A DNA stretch of 64,000 nt from an uncultured Paracoccaceae bacterium (GCA_947496535.1 CANMDE010000003.1:310001-374000); one strand, 5' to 3'. Counted from the stretch's first letter, positions 28,679-37,373 are shown. The notes: generated by a model from the sequence alone, not told the origin. Numbers and translations: made by a program.

Positions 28679-29242
28679 TCAGAGATCGTTGATCTCTTTA
28701 CGGGCGGCTTCGAGGATCTCGACCGCCCGTTTTTTTGTGGCGTCATCAACATCCCCCCGGCGGGTCTTGTGCCGGACATCATGGTGCAGCCTTTGTATTG
28801 CGCCGCGGACGTTTAGCGGGTCGTCGTGGTCCGGGCGGGGCTGTGACAGATGTTCCAGTCGGTCGTTTATGGCTGCGACGGTTTCTGCATTCTCAGCCAG
28901 TGCTTCCTCGCCGACCTTTGTCATTTTGTATGTTTTTTTGGCCCCATCGGGGACGATTTCGGCCCAGCCGAGATCAACCATAACTTCCAGTGCCGGGTAC
29001 ATGACGCCAGGGCTGGGTTTGTAGGTTCCGCCGGTGCGTTCCTCGATCTGAGTGATCAGGTCATAGCCGTGCCTTGTTGTGTCCGCGATGAGGCTGAGGA
29101 TCAGCAGGCGCAAATCGCCATGGGCGAGGGGGCGTTTAGGGCGGCCATGAGGGCCATGGCGGTGTCCGCCGCGATGTGGTGGGTGATGTGGCATAGGGTG
29201 TCCTTTGTGGGAATGACCGGGGTGTCTGTGTGCGTTATGCAT
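28679..29242 (-). CDS. PadR-family regulator with His-rich N-terminus (YqjI-like)
   Basis: 187 residues. The first 35 residues are packed with His, Gly and Pro (HNAHRHPGHSHKGHPMPHHP and on), followed by a PadR winged helix: AHGDLRLLILSLIADTTRHG and a YKPSPGVMYPALEVMVDLGW segment. This layout matches E. coli YqjI, a nickel-responsive repressor whose His-rich tail binds metal. Two TTTCG-N6-CGAAA operators lie just upstream (29254-29296), so it probably represses itself. No ferric-reductase (yqjH) partner is adjacent. The ATG at 29242 keeps the His-rich tail. Metal sensing is inferred from the tail and the family. Confidence 0.82.
   Translation of the reverse strand: MHNAHRHPGHSHKGHPMPHHPPHRGGHRHGPHGRPKRPLAHGDLRLLILSLIADTTRHGYDLITQIEERTGGTYKPSPGVMYPALEVMVDLGWAEIVPDGAKKTYKMTKVGEEALAENAETVAAINDRLEHLSQPRPDHDDPLNVRGAIQRLHHDVRHKTRRGDVDDATKKRAVEILEAARKEINDL
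28701..28736 (+). terminator. Intrinsic terminator of serA, embedded in the padR coding end
   Basis: CGGGCGG (28701-28707) pairs with CCGCCCG (28723-28729), with an inner TCGAG/CTCGA helix, followed by seven T. It is read on the plus strand 54 bases after the serA stop. The same bases encode the last residues of the convergent padR gene. Confidence 0.75.
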
Positions 29243-29253
29243 TGATATTTCCT

Positions 29254-29296
29254 TTTCGTTATATCGAAATAGGAAGTGGATATCGATATATCGAAA
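29254..29296. promoter_or_regulatory. Two PadR operators upstream of padR
   Basis: TTTCG-TTATAT-CGAAA (29254-29269) and TATCG-ATATAT-CGAAA (29281-29296) share one pattern with the same six-base AT centre. The second holds the perfect 12-base palindrome TCGATATATCGA. They lie 12-55 bases upstream of padR, over its expected promoter, and fit autorepression by a PadR dimer. Confidence 0.6.
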
Positions 29297-29336
29297 TTCA
29301 AGAAGCGGCCGTGAATTATTTTTGATAAGTGGGGAT

Positions 29337-29354
29337 GCCGGGGCGAACCCCGGC
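29337..29354 (-). terminator. Hairpin after slyX
   Basis: GCCGGGG-CGAA-CCCCGGC, a perfect seven-base stem with a four-base loop. It lies 12 bases beyond the slyX stop on the minus strand and probably ends the phhA-slyX transcript. No T-run is visible. Similar GGG...GAACCC hairpins follow serA, serC and tenA. Confidence 0.5.
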
Positions 29355-29365
29355 CCACGGTGATT

Positions 29366-29569
29366 TTACCAATGTGGGGGGCGTTCGTCGGCGAGGGGCA
29401 CTGTGCCGCCTGCGTCCAGTTCGCGCGTTGCTTCGCGCTCCATTAGCATCGCTAGTCGCCGCTTAGCCTGTTCCAGCTCGGTTTCTTGGCGGGCGACGAT
29501 ATCGGATAGTTCCTCGACCGAGCGGATCAGGTGGGCGATTTGTTCTTCCAGATGTGTGATGTCGGCCAT
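29366..29569 (-). CDS. slyX: SlyX family protein
   Basis: 67 residues, the usual length. It is a short coiled coil (THLEEQIAHLIRSVEELSDI, then an E/Q/L-rich helix) ending in the family's RPPHW tail. It follows phhA by nine bases on the same strand and is probably cotranscribed. Function is unknown in all bacteria; the call rests on the helix plus the PPH tail. Confidence 0.85.
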   Translation of the reverse strand: MADITHLEEQIAHLIRSVEELSDIVARQETELEQAKRRLAMLMEREATRELDAGGTVPLADERPPHW

Positions 29570-29578
29570 AGAGGCCTT

Positions 29579-30370
29579 TTAGCTGGCTTCCTTGGCTTCG
29601 AAAAGGGCGGGCAGGTCGCCCATGTCTTTGGCCTGATCTATCAGGCTTCCGAAATCGGCGGTGAGCGTGGCTGCCAGTTGATCGAAGCTGTCGATGACGA
29701 AATAGGTCGGCTGCACGATGTCGATCCGGTAGGGGGTGCGGAAAATCGTGAGCAGGTCGAAATCCTGCATCAGCGGTTTGTCAGATATCGCGTGTTCGGC
29801 CTCTGCCGGCGAGGACACGATGCCCGCGCCATAGGCCCGCAAACCGTCGGTTGTGCGGATCATGCCGAATTCGACGGTGAACCAGAAGAGCCGGAACATG
29901 TGCCAGCTGTAGCCTTTGCCAAGCGCTTTGGCGCGTTTTCCGAAACCTTCGATGAAGTCAGCATAGGCGCTGTTGGTGAGCATGGGACAGTGGCCGAAGA
30001 CCTCGTGAAACAAGTCCGGTTCTTCGATGTAGTCCATGTGCTCGCGCCGCCGCAGGAAGGTGGCGACCGGGAATTTGCGTTGGCTCAGCAGATCGTAGAA
30101 TTGAGAGGGTGGAATAATGGCCGGGACGCCATGCGCGCCAGCGCCGGTGAGGTTGTGCAGCCGCATGTCAATTTCCTTGACCTGCGGAGTTTTGTCGGCG
30201 GTTAGCCCCAGTTTGGTGACACCATCGAGGTATTCCGGGGCCACCTTGCCGGGAAGGAAGGCCATTTGACGTGCAAAGAGTTCGCCCCAAACTGCATCAT
30301 CTTCTGCGGAGTACGGGTAAAAGCCATCGGCGTTGGGAATGGGTGAGGTGTATGTGGTGTCTTTGGGCAT
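29579..30370 (-). CDS. phhA: Phenylalanine 4-monooxygenase
   Basis: 263 residues, the size of monomeric bacterial phenylalanine hydroxylase. Iron ligands His-His-Glu are in DLFHEVFGHCPML and the later FWFTVEFGMI. GAHGVPAIIPPSQFYDLLS is another family block. The enzyme hydroxylates phenylalanine to tyrosine with a pterin cofactor. A divergent Lrp-type gene begins 107 bases away and is the likely regulator, responding to aromatic amino acids. Cotranscribed with slyX. Confidence 0.95.
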   Translation of the reverse strand: MPKDTTYTSPIPNADGFYPYSAEDDAVWGELFARQMAFLPGKVAPEYLDGVTKLGLTADKTPQVKEIDMRLHNLTGAGAHGVPAIIPPSQFYDLLSQRKFPVATFLRRREHMDYIEEPDLFHEVFGHCPMLTNSAYADFIEGFGKRAKALGKGYSWHMFRLFWFTVEFGMIRTTDGLRAYGAGIVSSPAEAEHAISDKPLMQDFDLLTIFRTPYRIDIVQPTYFVIDSFDQLAATLTADFGSLIDQAKDMGDLPALFEAKEAS

Positions 30371-30476
30371 AGCTGGGCTCCTTTACGCCATTTTTACCCA
30401 GCGATTGAGAGAAAACCTGTCAATTGCTTCTGATTTCGAGTATTCGTGGAAGAATGAAGTCGATTTTGGACTATAA

Positions 30477-30935
30477 ATGAAATTTTCTGATCAAGAACGT
30501 GCGTTACTGCGGGTTTTACAGGGGGATGCCGCCCTGTCATTGGCCGAACTGGCCGAGCAGACCGGCATGGCGACCTCGACCGTGTGGCGCAAGGTGCAGG
30601 AGTTTGAGAAGCTTGGACTTGTGCGCGGCCGTGTGGCTTTGCTGGACCCCAAGGCAGCAGACGTCGGTCTATGTGTATTTGCCACCGTTCGGCTGGCTGA
30701 TCATGCGGAGGCATCAATTGCCACTTTGGCATCGGTTATTGCCGCACATCCCGAGATCATGGAGGCGCATGCTGTCTCTGGCACGGCGGACTATATTCTG
30801 AAGATCAGATGCCGGGATGTGGAGGCATATGAGCAGTTTATGACGCAGACCTTGTTGCGGTCGCCAGTGGTCAAATCGGTTGTGTCGTCATTCAGCCTTA
30901 AAGAGTTGAAATACACGACTGCATTGCCCCTGTGA
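30477..30935 (+). CDS. Lrp/AsnC family regulator
   Basis: 152 residues: an N-terminal winged helix (LSLAELAEQTGMATSTVWRK, then VQEFEKLGLVRGRVALLDP) and a C-terminal RAM/ACT-like ligand domain (GTADYILKIRCRDVEAYEQF). It faces phhA across a 106-base spacer, so it probably activates or represses phhA according to aromatic amino acid levels. The spacer shows no clear operator. Confidence 0.88.
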   Translation: MKFSDQERALLRVLQGDAALSLAELAEQTGMATSTVWRKVQEFEKLGLVRGRVALLDPKAADVGLCVFATVRLADHAEASIATLASVIAAHPEIMEAHAVSGTADYILKIRCRDVEAYEQFMTQTLLRSPVVKSVVSSFSLKELKYTTALPL

Positions 30936-30983
30936 CATTGGCAGGTTAAACGGCGCCTGATGAATTGACGGGCAGGACCGACG

Positions 30984-32525
30984 ATGGCCAAGGACAAGAA
31001 GCAACCCCGCCCCAAGGCTGTGACGCCAAAGGGTTTTCAGGATTATTTCGGCGCTGAAGTAACAGAGCGTGCCGAGATGCTGTCGAAGATTGCCGGGGTC
31101 TATCATCGTTATGGGTTCGATGCGCTTGAGACATCGGCAGTGGAAACTGTTGAGGCGCTGGGCAAGTTCCTGCCCGATGTAGACCGCCCGAATGAGGGTG
31201 TGTTTGCCTGGGAGGAGGATCGCGATTGGCTCGCGCTCCGTTATGATCTGACTGCCCCATTGGCGCGGGTTTTTGCGCAGTTCCGCAATGATCTGCCGAC
31301 GCCCTATCGTCGCTATGCGATGGGGCCGGTGTGGCGGAATGAAAAGCCGGGGCCGGGCCGGTTTCGGCAGTTTTATCAGTGTGATGCGGATACGGTGGGG
31401 GCGGCATCAGTGGCCGCCGATGCCGAGATTTGTGCGATGCTGGCGGACACGCTGGAAGAGGTCGGCATTCCGCGCGGCGACTATGTGATCCGGGTGAATA
31501 ACCGGAAGGTGCTGAATGGGGTGTTAGAAAATGTTGCTCAGAGCATTATCGACGAAAATTACCCATACGGCGCAAGAATGGTAGGACCGGATTCAGGAAC
31601 TATGATACTCGATAGAAAAGAAGCCTGGAGAGCAGATGTTCTTCGTACCATCGACAAGTATGACAAGGTCGGCGCTGCTGGCGTCTTGGAATTGCTGACA
31701 AATGGTCGGGAAGATGCATCTGGAGCTTTCATTGAAGGTGTGGGATTGTCCGCCGAGCAGGCGAGACCTGTACTTGCGTTTCTCGAAGCGAAAGGAAGCA
31801 CAAACGATGAGACCCTTGAGCGCCTCTCCGAGGCAGTAGGGGGGTCCGCAGATGGCTCTGATGGCATCGCCGAGTTGAAAGAGATTGCGGCGCTACTTTC
31901 CAGTCAAAGCTATGGTCCTGACCGCATCGTCATCGACCCGTCCGTTGTCCGTGGTCTCGGTTACTACACCGGCCCTGTCTATGAAGCCGAGCTGACCTTT
32001 GAGATCAAAGACGAAAAGGGCCGCCCGCGTAACTTTGGCTCAGTCGCCGGTGGAGGCCGTTATGACGATCTCGTCAAGCGCTTTACCGGGCAGGAGGTTC
32101 CTGCCACCGGTGTTTCGATCGGCGTTGATCGTTTGCTTGCCGCTTTGCGGGCGAAGGGGCGTATGGGATCGACGAGTTCTGGCCCTGTCATTGTCACTGT
32201 CATGGATCGTGCCAGAATGGCGGATTATCAGGGAATGGTGGCGGAGCTTCGCAATGCCGGTATTCGTGCCGAGGTCTATCTGGGTAATCCCAAGAACTTT
32301 GGCAATCAGTTGAAATATGCTGACAAGCGTCAGTCTCCGGCCGCGATTATTGCGGGTGGGGATGAGTTTGATAAGGGCGTTGTGCAGATCAAGGATCTGG
32401 TGCTTGGCGCTAAAATCGCCAAGAACGCGACGCTGGAGGAATGGAAGGACCGGCCCAGCCAATACGAGGTGCCGCGCGATCAGATGGTCGCGAAGGTGCG
32501 TGAGATTTTGGACGGGAAGGTTTAG
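30984..32525 (+). CDS. hisS: Histidyl-tRNA synthetase
   Basis: 513 residues, a long class II HisRS of the alphaproteobacterial type. Motif 1 region [12 protein letters not shown] (as [16 protein letters not shown]), motif 2 [20 protein letters not shown], the histidine-specific [16 protein letters not shown], and motif 3 [15 protein letters not shown] are all clear. Bases about 31,520-31,850 use A/T-ending and AGA/ATA codons far more than the rest of the gene, as if a segment came from another lineage. The gene is joined to hisZ by a one-base stop/start overlap (TAGTG). Confidence 0.95.
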   Translation: MAKDKKQPRPKAVTPKGFQDYFGAEVTERAEMLSKIAGVYHRYGFDALETSAVETVEALGKFLPDVDRPNEGVFAWEEDRDWLALRYDLTAPLARVFAQFRNDLPTPYRRYAMGPVWRNEKPGPGRFRQFYQCDADTVGAASVAADAEICAMLADTLEEVGIPRGDYVIRVNNRKVLNGVLENVAQSIIDENYPYGARMVGPDSGTMILDRKEAWRADVLRTIDKYDKVGAAGVLELLTNGREDASGAFIEGVGLSAEQARPVLAFLEAKGSTNDETLERLSEAVGGSADGSDGIAELKEIAALLSSQSYGPDRIVIDPSVVRGLGYYTGPVYEAELTFEIKDEKGRPRNFGSVAGGGRYDDLVKRFTGQEVPATGVSIGVDRLLAALRAKGRMGSTSSGPVIVTVMDRARMADYQGMVAELRNAGIRAEVYLGNPKNFGNQLKYADKRQSPAAIIAGGDEFDKGVVQIKDLVLGAKIAKNATLEEWKDRPSQYEVPRDQMVAKVREILDGKV

Positions 32526-33601
32526 TGCCAATTTTCCCTGAAACACTGACCGAAGCGCGTCACCTGCGTGATCTTTTCGCAGCCCAAGGTGCGCAGGTCG
32601 TGAAAGCGGATGTTTTGCAATCCGCCGAGACTCTGCTGGATTTGTATGGCGAGGATATTCGCGCGCGTGCTTATCTGACCTCTGATCCCTTGCGCGGCGA
32701 GATGGTGCTGCGCCCGGACTTCACGGTGCCGGTTGTTCAGATGCATATGCACGGTCATGCCGATCCTGCGCGTTATACCTATGCAGGCAAGGTGTTTCGT
32801 AAACAGGAAACCGATGAGACCCGCGCCAATGAATATGTGCAGGTTGGCTATGAGGTGTTCAACGGCCAGAACCCCGCGGCGGCGGATGCAGAGGTGTTTT
32901 CACTGATTGCCGACGGGTTGGCCGGGTTGCCGGTGAAGGCTTCGACCGGGGATATCGGGTTGCTGATGGCGGCGGTTCGGGGGCTGCGCACGACGGACGC
33001 GCGTAAGGCGGCATTGGTCCGCCATATCTGGCGTCCGCGCCGGTTCAAGGCGTTGTTGAACCGTTACGGGGGCAAGGCGCCGGTGCCGGAAAGCCGCGCT
33101 GCATTGCTGGCCGCTGATGACCCGTTTGCAGAGGCAGGGCCGGAGATAGGGCTGCGCAGTCGGGCAGAGGTGCAGGCGCGGATTGACGCCTTGCACGCGG
33201 ACGCGGCGGCTGATCCGATTTCCGAGGAAGAGCTGGCTTTGATTGATGCGATTCTGGGCCTGCGCGAAACGGCCCCGCATGTGCTGAGCGCCTTGCGCGA
33301 TATCGCTGTTGATATGCCCGCGATTGGTGACGCCGTAGGGCGCTTGAATGCCCGGATGACGGCCCTAGCAGAGCGCGGCGTCGATGTAGATGCGCTTGAG
33401 TTTGAAGGCAGCTATGGTCGGACATCGCTTGAATATTACGACGGGTTTGTCTTTGGATTCTATGCCGTTGATCGGCCTGATTTGCCACCTGTGGCGACCG
33501 GTGGCCGCTATGATGCGCTGACGGCGCGGCTGGGTGAGGGTCGCGCGGTGCCAGCGGTTGGTGGTGTGATCCGCCCTGATCTGGTGTTGGAGTTACGCTG
33601 A
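32525..33601 (+). CDS. hisZ: ATP phosphoribosyltransferase regulatory subunit
   Basis: 358 residues. A class-II-synthetase-like fold without tRNA charging: FVLRPDFTVPVVQMHMHG-like region (here MVLRPDFTVPVVQMHMHGHA), YTYAGKVFRKQETDETRANE, and a C-terminal GGRYDALTARLGEGRAVPAVGG. It binds short-form HisG and confers histidine feedback on the first step of histidine synthesis. GTG start inside the hisS stop; its own stop overlaps hisG (TGATG). The short HisG encoded next requires it. Confidence 0.94.
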   Translation: MPIFPETLTEARHLRDLFAAQGAQVVKADVLQSAETLLDLYGEDIRARAYLTSDPLRGEMVLRPDFTVPVVQMHMHGHADPARYTYAGKVFRKQETDETRANEYVQVGYEVFNGQNPAAADAEVFSLIADGLAGLPVKASTGDIGLLMAAVRGLRTTDARKAALVRHIWRPRRFKALLNRYGGKAPVPESRAALLAADDPFAEAGPEIGLRSRAEVQARIDALHADAAADPISEEELALIDAILGLRETAPHVLSALRDIAVDMPAIGDAVGRLNARMTALAERGVDVDALEFEGSYGRTSLEYYDGFVFGFYAVDRPDLPPVATGGRYDALTARLGEGRAVPAVGGVIRPDLVLELR

Positions 33602-34290
33602 TGCTGAAGCTGGGTGTGCCGTCCAAGGGACGACTGATGGAGAAGACCTTTGACTGGTTCGGGCAGCGGGGTGTCACCTTGCGCAAGTCCGGGTCGGACC
33701 GGGAATATGCCGGTGCAGTAGATGGGATCGACGGTGTTGAACTGGTGCTGCTGTCTGCCGGTGAGATGCCGCGCGAGCTGGCGGCTGGCAACATTCATCT
33801 GGGCGTGACCGGCTCTGATCTGGTTCGTGAAAAGCTGGCCAATTGGGATAGCCGGGTGGCAGAGTTGGCCCCGATGGGTTTTGGCGGCGCGGATCTGATC
33901 ATCGCGGTGCCGCAGGCTTGGGTCGACGTCAACACGCTGGATGATCTGGACGCGACCTGTGCCGCATTCCGGGGGCGGCATGGTTTCCGGCTGCGGATTG
34001 CCACGAAATATCACCGGCTGGTGCGGGAGTTTCTGCGTGAACACGGCGTGGCGGATTACCAGATCGTGGACAGTCAGGGTGCCACGGAGGGGACCGTGAA
34101 GAATGAAACGGCCGAGGCGATTGCTGATATCACGTCCACCGGAGAGACGTTGCGTGCCAACGGGTTGAAGATATTGGATGATGGGCTGATCCACGCGTCG
34201 CAGGCGACGCTGTTTCGAGGCCGTCGCAAGGATTGGAGCGATGCGCAGCGCAAGAAGCTGAAGGCGTTGCAGATGGTGCTGGGGATTTAG
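33601..34290 (+). CDS. hisG: ATP phosphoribosyltransferase, short form
   Basis: 229 residues. It starts LKLGVPSKGRLMEKTFDWFG and has VTGSDLVREK and, near 150, a PRPP-binding-like loop ending in VDSQGATEGTVKNETAEAIA. The C-terminal regulatory domain of long HisG is missing, so it depends on HisZ. It makes phosphoribosyl-ATP, the committed step of histidine synthesis. Last gene of hisS-hisZ-hisG. Confidence 0.95.
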   Translation: MLKLGVPSKGRLMEKTFDWFGQRGVTLRKSGSDREYAGAVDGIDGVELVLLSAGEMPRELAAGNIHLGVTGSDLVREKLANWDSRVAELAPMGFGGADLIIAVPQAWVDVNTLDDLDATCAAFRGRHGFRLRIATKYHRLVREFLREHGVADYQIVDSQGATEGTVKNETAEAIADITSTGETLRANGLKILDDGLIHASQATLFRGRRKDWSDAQRKKLKALQMVLGI

Positions 34291-34301
34291 GTCTGGATAC
34301 G

Positions 34302-34323
34302 CCGAATTTTCGCGAAAATTCGG
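34302..34323. terminator. Perfect 22-base palindrome between hisG and the DUF1489 gene
   Basis: CCGAATTTTCG followed by its exact reverse complement CGAAAATTCGG. It sits between two convergent stops (34290 and 34325) with no room for anything else, so a bidirectional terminator is the simplest reading. Confidence 0.6.
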
Positions 34324-34324
34324 G

Positions 34325-34756
34325 TTAACGCACTCCGATATCTGCCAGTGCTTTGGTCAACTCTGGCGGCAAAGCCTCTTCTTGCTGCGCCCCTGCGGGC
34401 AGGTCGGCAGGGGCATCGCTGGTTTTAAGGTAGCGCCATCCCTGAAATGCTGACTTGGTTGTGGCGCTGACCCGGACGACTTCGGGGTCGAGGCAGATTG
34501 CGCAGCGCCGGATGCCGTCTTCGCGATAGTTTTCTTTTAGCGCGACGATGCGCTGGCGGCAGAGGATCACCCCCTTGATCACCCAATAGATGGAACCGCC
34601 GCTCAGCAGTTCATCCTCTCGTTTCGGCCACATCCGGGTGACGTGGTAGTACTGGCCATCTGCCACTTGTTTTGACCGGTGTTTTTGCCAGTGGATCAGG
34701 TCGGCTATGGACTCGGTCCCGACGGACAATTTTATCAGATTAAGATGGCTACTCAT
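34325..34756 (-). CDS. DUF1489 family protein
   Basis: 143 residues, conserved in alphaproteobacteria but of unknown function. It begins MSSHLNLIKLSVGTESIADL and has HVTRMWPKREDELLSGGSIY and GWRYLKTSDAPADLP-like tail blocks. Two Cys (RRCAICLDPE) are close enough to bind a metal. The ATG at 34756 was chosen; the longer frame to 34801 adds residues unlike the family. Divergent from nrdJ. Confidence 0.8.
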   Translation of the reverse strand: MSSHLNLIKLSVGTESIADLIHWQKHRSKQVADGQYYHVTRMWPKREDELLSGGSIYWVIKGVILCRQRIVALKENYREDGIRRCAICLDPEVVRVSATTKSAFQGWRYLKTSDAPADLPAGAQQEEALPPELTKALADIGVR

Positions 34757-34842
34757 AAACGTTAATATCGCAGCGCTGCGGGGCTTTCGCAAGTGTGGCA
34801 CAATCGCAGATGAGCCCTATCTGGGGGTTGATCTGTACTTAT

Positions 34843-34902
34843 CCACAATATAATGTGGACAACTCTTCCGTTTCAGAATCATCCGAACACTCTATGCTGG
34901 GG
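34843..34902 (+). promoter_or_regulatory. NrdR boxes upstream of nrdJ
   Basis: CCACAATATAATGTGG (34843-34858) is close to the NrdR box consensus ACAC-ATATAT-GTGT as a near-perfect dyad. A weaker second site, ACACTCTATGCTGGGG, follows at 34887-34902, 44 bases on (about four turns). NrdR represses ribonucleotide reductase genes when dATP is high. They lie 38-97 bases upstream of the nrdJ ATG. Confidence 0.65.
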
Positions 34903-34939
34903 GTCTGCCCCCGCGACACTAGTTGAGAAAGCGATAGTC

Positions 34940-37219
34940 ATGACAGCCTTTTCCGCCCCGATTGCCGAACAGATCTGGGATATGAAGTACCGCTTCAAAG
35001 AGGCTGATGGTACGCCGATTGACCAGACGGTCGAAGACACATGGCGCCGGATCGCCCGCGCCTTGGCTGTGGTCGAGGATGAGCCGGACAGCTGGGAAGA
35101 GAAATTCTATAACGCCTTGGCAGATTTCAAGTATTTGCCTGCAGGCCGGATCACGGCAGGCGCGGGTACGGCGCGGTCGGTGACACTGTTCAATTGTTTT
35201 GTCATGGGTACGGTGCCTGACAGCATGGGCGGCATTTTCGACATGCTGAAGGAAGCCGCGCTAACCATGCAGCAGGGTGGGGGGATCGGTTATGATTTCT
35301 CGACCATCCGACCTAAAGGCGCTGCGGTGGAAGGCGTGGCGGCGGACGCATCCGGCCCGTTGTCGTTCATGGATGTGTGGGACGCGATGTGCCGCACCAT
35401 CATGTCTGCCGGTTCTCGCCGCGGGGCGATGATGGCCACGATGCGCTGCGATCACCCTGACGTGGAGGACTTTATCACAGCCAAATCCGATCCGGCCCGG
35501 TTGCGCATGTTCAATATGTCCGTGCTGATCACTGATCCGTTCATGGAGGCGGTAAGGGCCGACGCGGCATGGGATCTGGTTTTTGATGGCAAAGTTTACC
35601 ACACAGTACAGGCACGGGCGCTGTGGGATGCGATCATGCGGTCGACATACGACTACGCCGAACCTGGGGTGATCTTCATCGACCGGATCAACCAGATGAA
35701 TAATCTGAATTACTGTGAGACGATTGCGGCCACGAATCCATGTGGGGAACAACCCTTGCCGCCCTACGGAGCATGTCTGTTGGGTTCCATCAACCTCGCG
35801 CGGTTGGTGAAGGATCCGTTTGGCGATGCGCCCGGTTTGGATGAAGACGCGCTGACCGATTTGGTCGCAACAGCCGTGCGGATGATGGATAATGTCGTGG
35901 ATGTGTCCCGCTTTCCTTTGGAAGCGCAAGCGCAGGAAGCACAGGCTAAGCGCCGAATTGGTCTTGGTGTGACCGGTTTGGCGGATGCGTTGCTGATGGT
36001 CGGATTGCGCTATGGGTCGGACGAAGCAGCCGAGCAGACAGACCAGTGGATGCATGCGATTGCCCGTGCGGCCTATCTGGCGTCGGTTGATCTGGCGAAG
36101 GAAAAGGGCGCGTTTCCGCTGTTTGATGCAGATAAGTTTTTGGCCGGTGGCGCAATGCAGAGCATGGATGAGGACGTTCGAGATGCTATACGTCAAAATG
36201 GCATACGAAATGCGCTTTTGACGTCGATTGCGCCAACTGGAACGATTTCGCTTTATGCTGGCAATGTCTCATCCGGGATCGAGCCTGTCTTTGCTTATGC
36301 TTACACACGGAAAGTCCTGCAGAAGGACGGGTCGCGGACCGAAGAAGAGGTGGTGGACTATGCGATTCAGCTTTGGCGTGATCTGAAGGGCGACGCGCCT
36401 TTGCCGGATTATTTCGTGAATGCGCAAACACTAGCGCCGCTTGATCATGTGCGGATGCAGGCGGCGGCACAGAAATGGATTGATTCATCGATTTCAAAGA
36501 CGATCAACTGTCCTGAAGATATCAGTTTTGATGATTTCAAGGAGGTCTATATGGCTGCTTGGAATCAGGGCTGCAAAGGCTGCACGACGTACCGTCCGAA
36601 TGATGTGACGGGGTCGGTTTTGTCAGTGTCGCAGGAAGCGTCACCATCCGAGGTTCCGGCCCAGATAAGGGAGGGTGACGAAGGCGCCGAGGTGGTTTAC
36701 ATGTCCGAACCGCTGGATCGCCCGCAGGAGCTGGAAGGTGCCACCTACAAACTGAAATGGCCCGACAGTGAACATGCGATTTACATCACGGTGAATGATC
36801 TGGTGATTGCGGGTCATCGCAGGCCTTTTGAGGTGTTCATCAACTCCAAGAACATGGAGCATTTCGCCTGGACGGTGGCGCTGACCCGGATGATTTCGGC
36901 AGTGTTCCGGCGCGGAGGAGATGTGTCATTTGTGGTCGAGGAACTCAAAGCCGTATTCGACCCGCGCGGTGGTGCCTGGATGCAGGGAAAATATGTGCCG
37001 TCAATCCTTGCCGCTATCGGTGGAGTAATCGAAAAGCATATGGTCTCAATCGGTTTCCTTGAAGGGGAAGGAATGGGGTTGAAGGCCGATCCGACAGCTG
37101 ACGTGGTGGCAATCAACGGCGGCCGCGGAAAGGCATGTTCATCCTGCGGATCTTATGAGTTGCGGATGGTGGAGGGCTGTATGACGTGTGGGTCGTGTGG
37201 GTATTCGAAGTGTGGGTGA
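34940..37219 (+). CDS. nrdJ: Adenosylcobalamin-dependent (class II) ribonucleotide reductase
   Basis: 759 residues. N-terminal reductase core: TLFNCFVMGTVPDSMGGIFD, QQGGGIGYDFS, MSAGSRRGAMMATM, a NPCGEQPLPPYGACLLGSIN active-site block (N-CGE radical motif), SIAPTGTISLYAGNVSSGIE, then a TSCPB domain (about 590-720). The tail carries CSSCGSYELRMVEG and CMTCGSCGYSKCG, the redox Cys that reload the active site. It makes all four dNDPs/dNTPs without oxygen. The start at 34940 was chosen because the family begins here (TAFSAPIAEQIWDMKYRF). Its highly conserved 3' end lies only 17 bases from the possible end of a Tn7-like element. Confidence 0.96.
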   Translation: MTAFSAPIAEQIWDMKYRFKEADGTPIDQTVEDTWRRIARALAVVEDEPDSWEEKFYNALADFKYLPAGRITAGAGTARSVTLFNCFVMGTVPDSMGGIFDMLKEAALTMQQGGGIGYDFSTIRPKGAAVEGVAADASGPLSFMDVWDAMCRTIMSAGSRRGAMMATMRCDHPDVEDFITAKSDPARLRMFNMSVLITDPFMEAVRADAAWDLVFDGKVYHTVQARALWDAIMRSTYDYAEPGVIFIDRINQMNNLNYCETIAATNPCGEQPLPPYGACLLGSINLARLVKDPFGDAPGLDEDALTDLVATAVRMMDNVVDVSRFPLEAQAQEAQAKRRIGLGVTGLADALLMVGLRYGSDEAAEQTDQWMHAIARAAYLASVDLAKEKGAFPLFDADKFLAGGAMQSMDEDVRDAIRQNGIRNALLTSIAPTGTISLYAGNVSSGIEPVFAYAYTRKVLQKDGSRTEEEVVDYAIQLWRDLKGDAPLPDYFVNAQTLAPLDHVRMQAAAQKWIDSSISKTINCPEDISFDDFKEVYMAAWNQGCKGCTTYRPNDVTGSVLSVSQEASPSEVPAQIREGDEGAEVVYMSEPLDRPQELEGATYKLKWPDSEHAIYITVNDLVIAGHRRPFEVFINSKNMEHFAWTVALTRMISAVFRRGGDVSFVVEELKAVFDPRGGAWMQGKYVPSILAAIGGVIEKHMVSIGFLEGEGMGLKADPTADVVAINGGRGKACSSCGSYELRMVEGCMTCGSCGYSKCG

Positions 37220-37235
37220 TGGGGTCGCGGTAGTT

Positions 37236-37300
37236 TGTGGACTGACGTCCGACATCGATAGTACGTCTTTACGACAAAAGACGGGTTTTTAGCGCCAGCT
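37236..37300. other. Possible left end of a Tn7-like element, overlapping a nrdJ terminator
   Basis: At 37236 begins TGTGGACTGACGTCC, the 5'-TGT expected of Tn7-family ends, 17 bases past the nrdJ stop and just before a tniQ gene. Repeated CGACA-type motifs follow (CCGACATC 37249, ACGACAAAAG 37271, ACGGACAAAAC near 37360), which could be TnsB sites. The same stretch holds CGTCTTT-ACGACA-AAAGACG (37264-37283) followed by GGGTTTTT, which is a fair intrinsic terminator for nrdJ. The opposite end lies outside the window, so this is a proposal only. Confidence 0.25.
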
Positions 37301-37373
37301 TGAGGGATGATTGGTTTTGCGATGAGGGAATTTGAGGATCGGGTGTTGAAACCTTAAGACGGACAAAACAAGG

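Noticed and set aside
27040..28782. A 580-codon open frame on the minus strand opposite serA
   Set aside because: Fully covered by serA, which has every expected motif. The antisense frame has no recognisable domain and reflects codon bias in a GC-rich gene.
35261..36196. A 311-codon open frame opposite nrdJ
   Set aside because: Shadow of the nrdJ reading frame; His- and Arg-rich translation without any domain.
37264..37290. Reading CGTCTTT...AAAGACG purely as a transposon end
   Set aside because: The T-run after the stem makes a nrdJ terminator at least as likely, so the end is given only low confidence.
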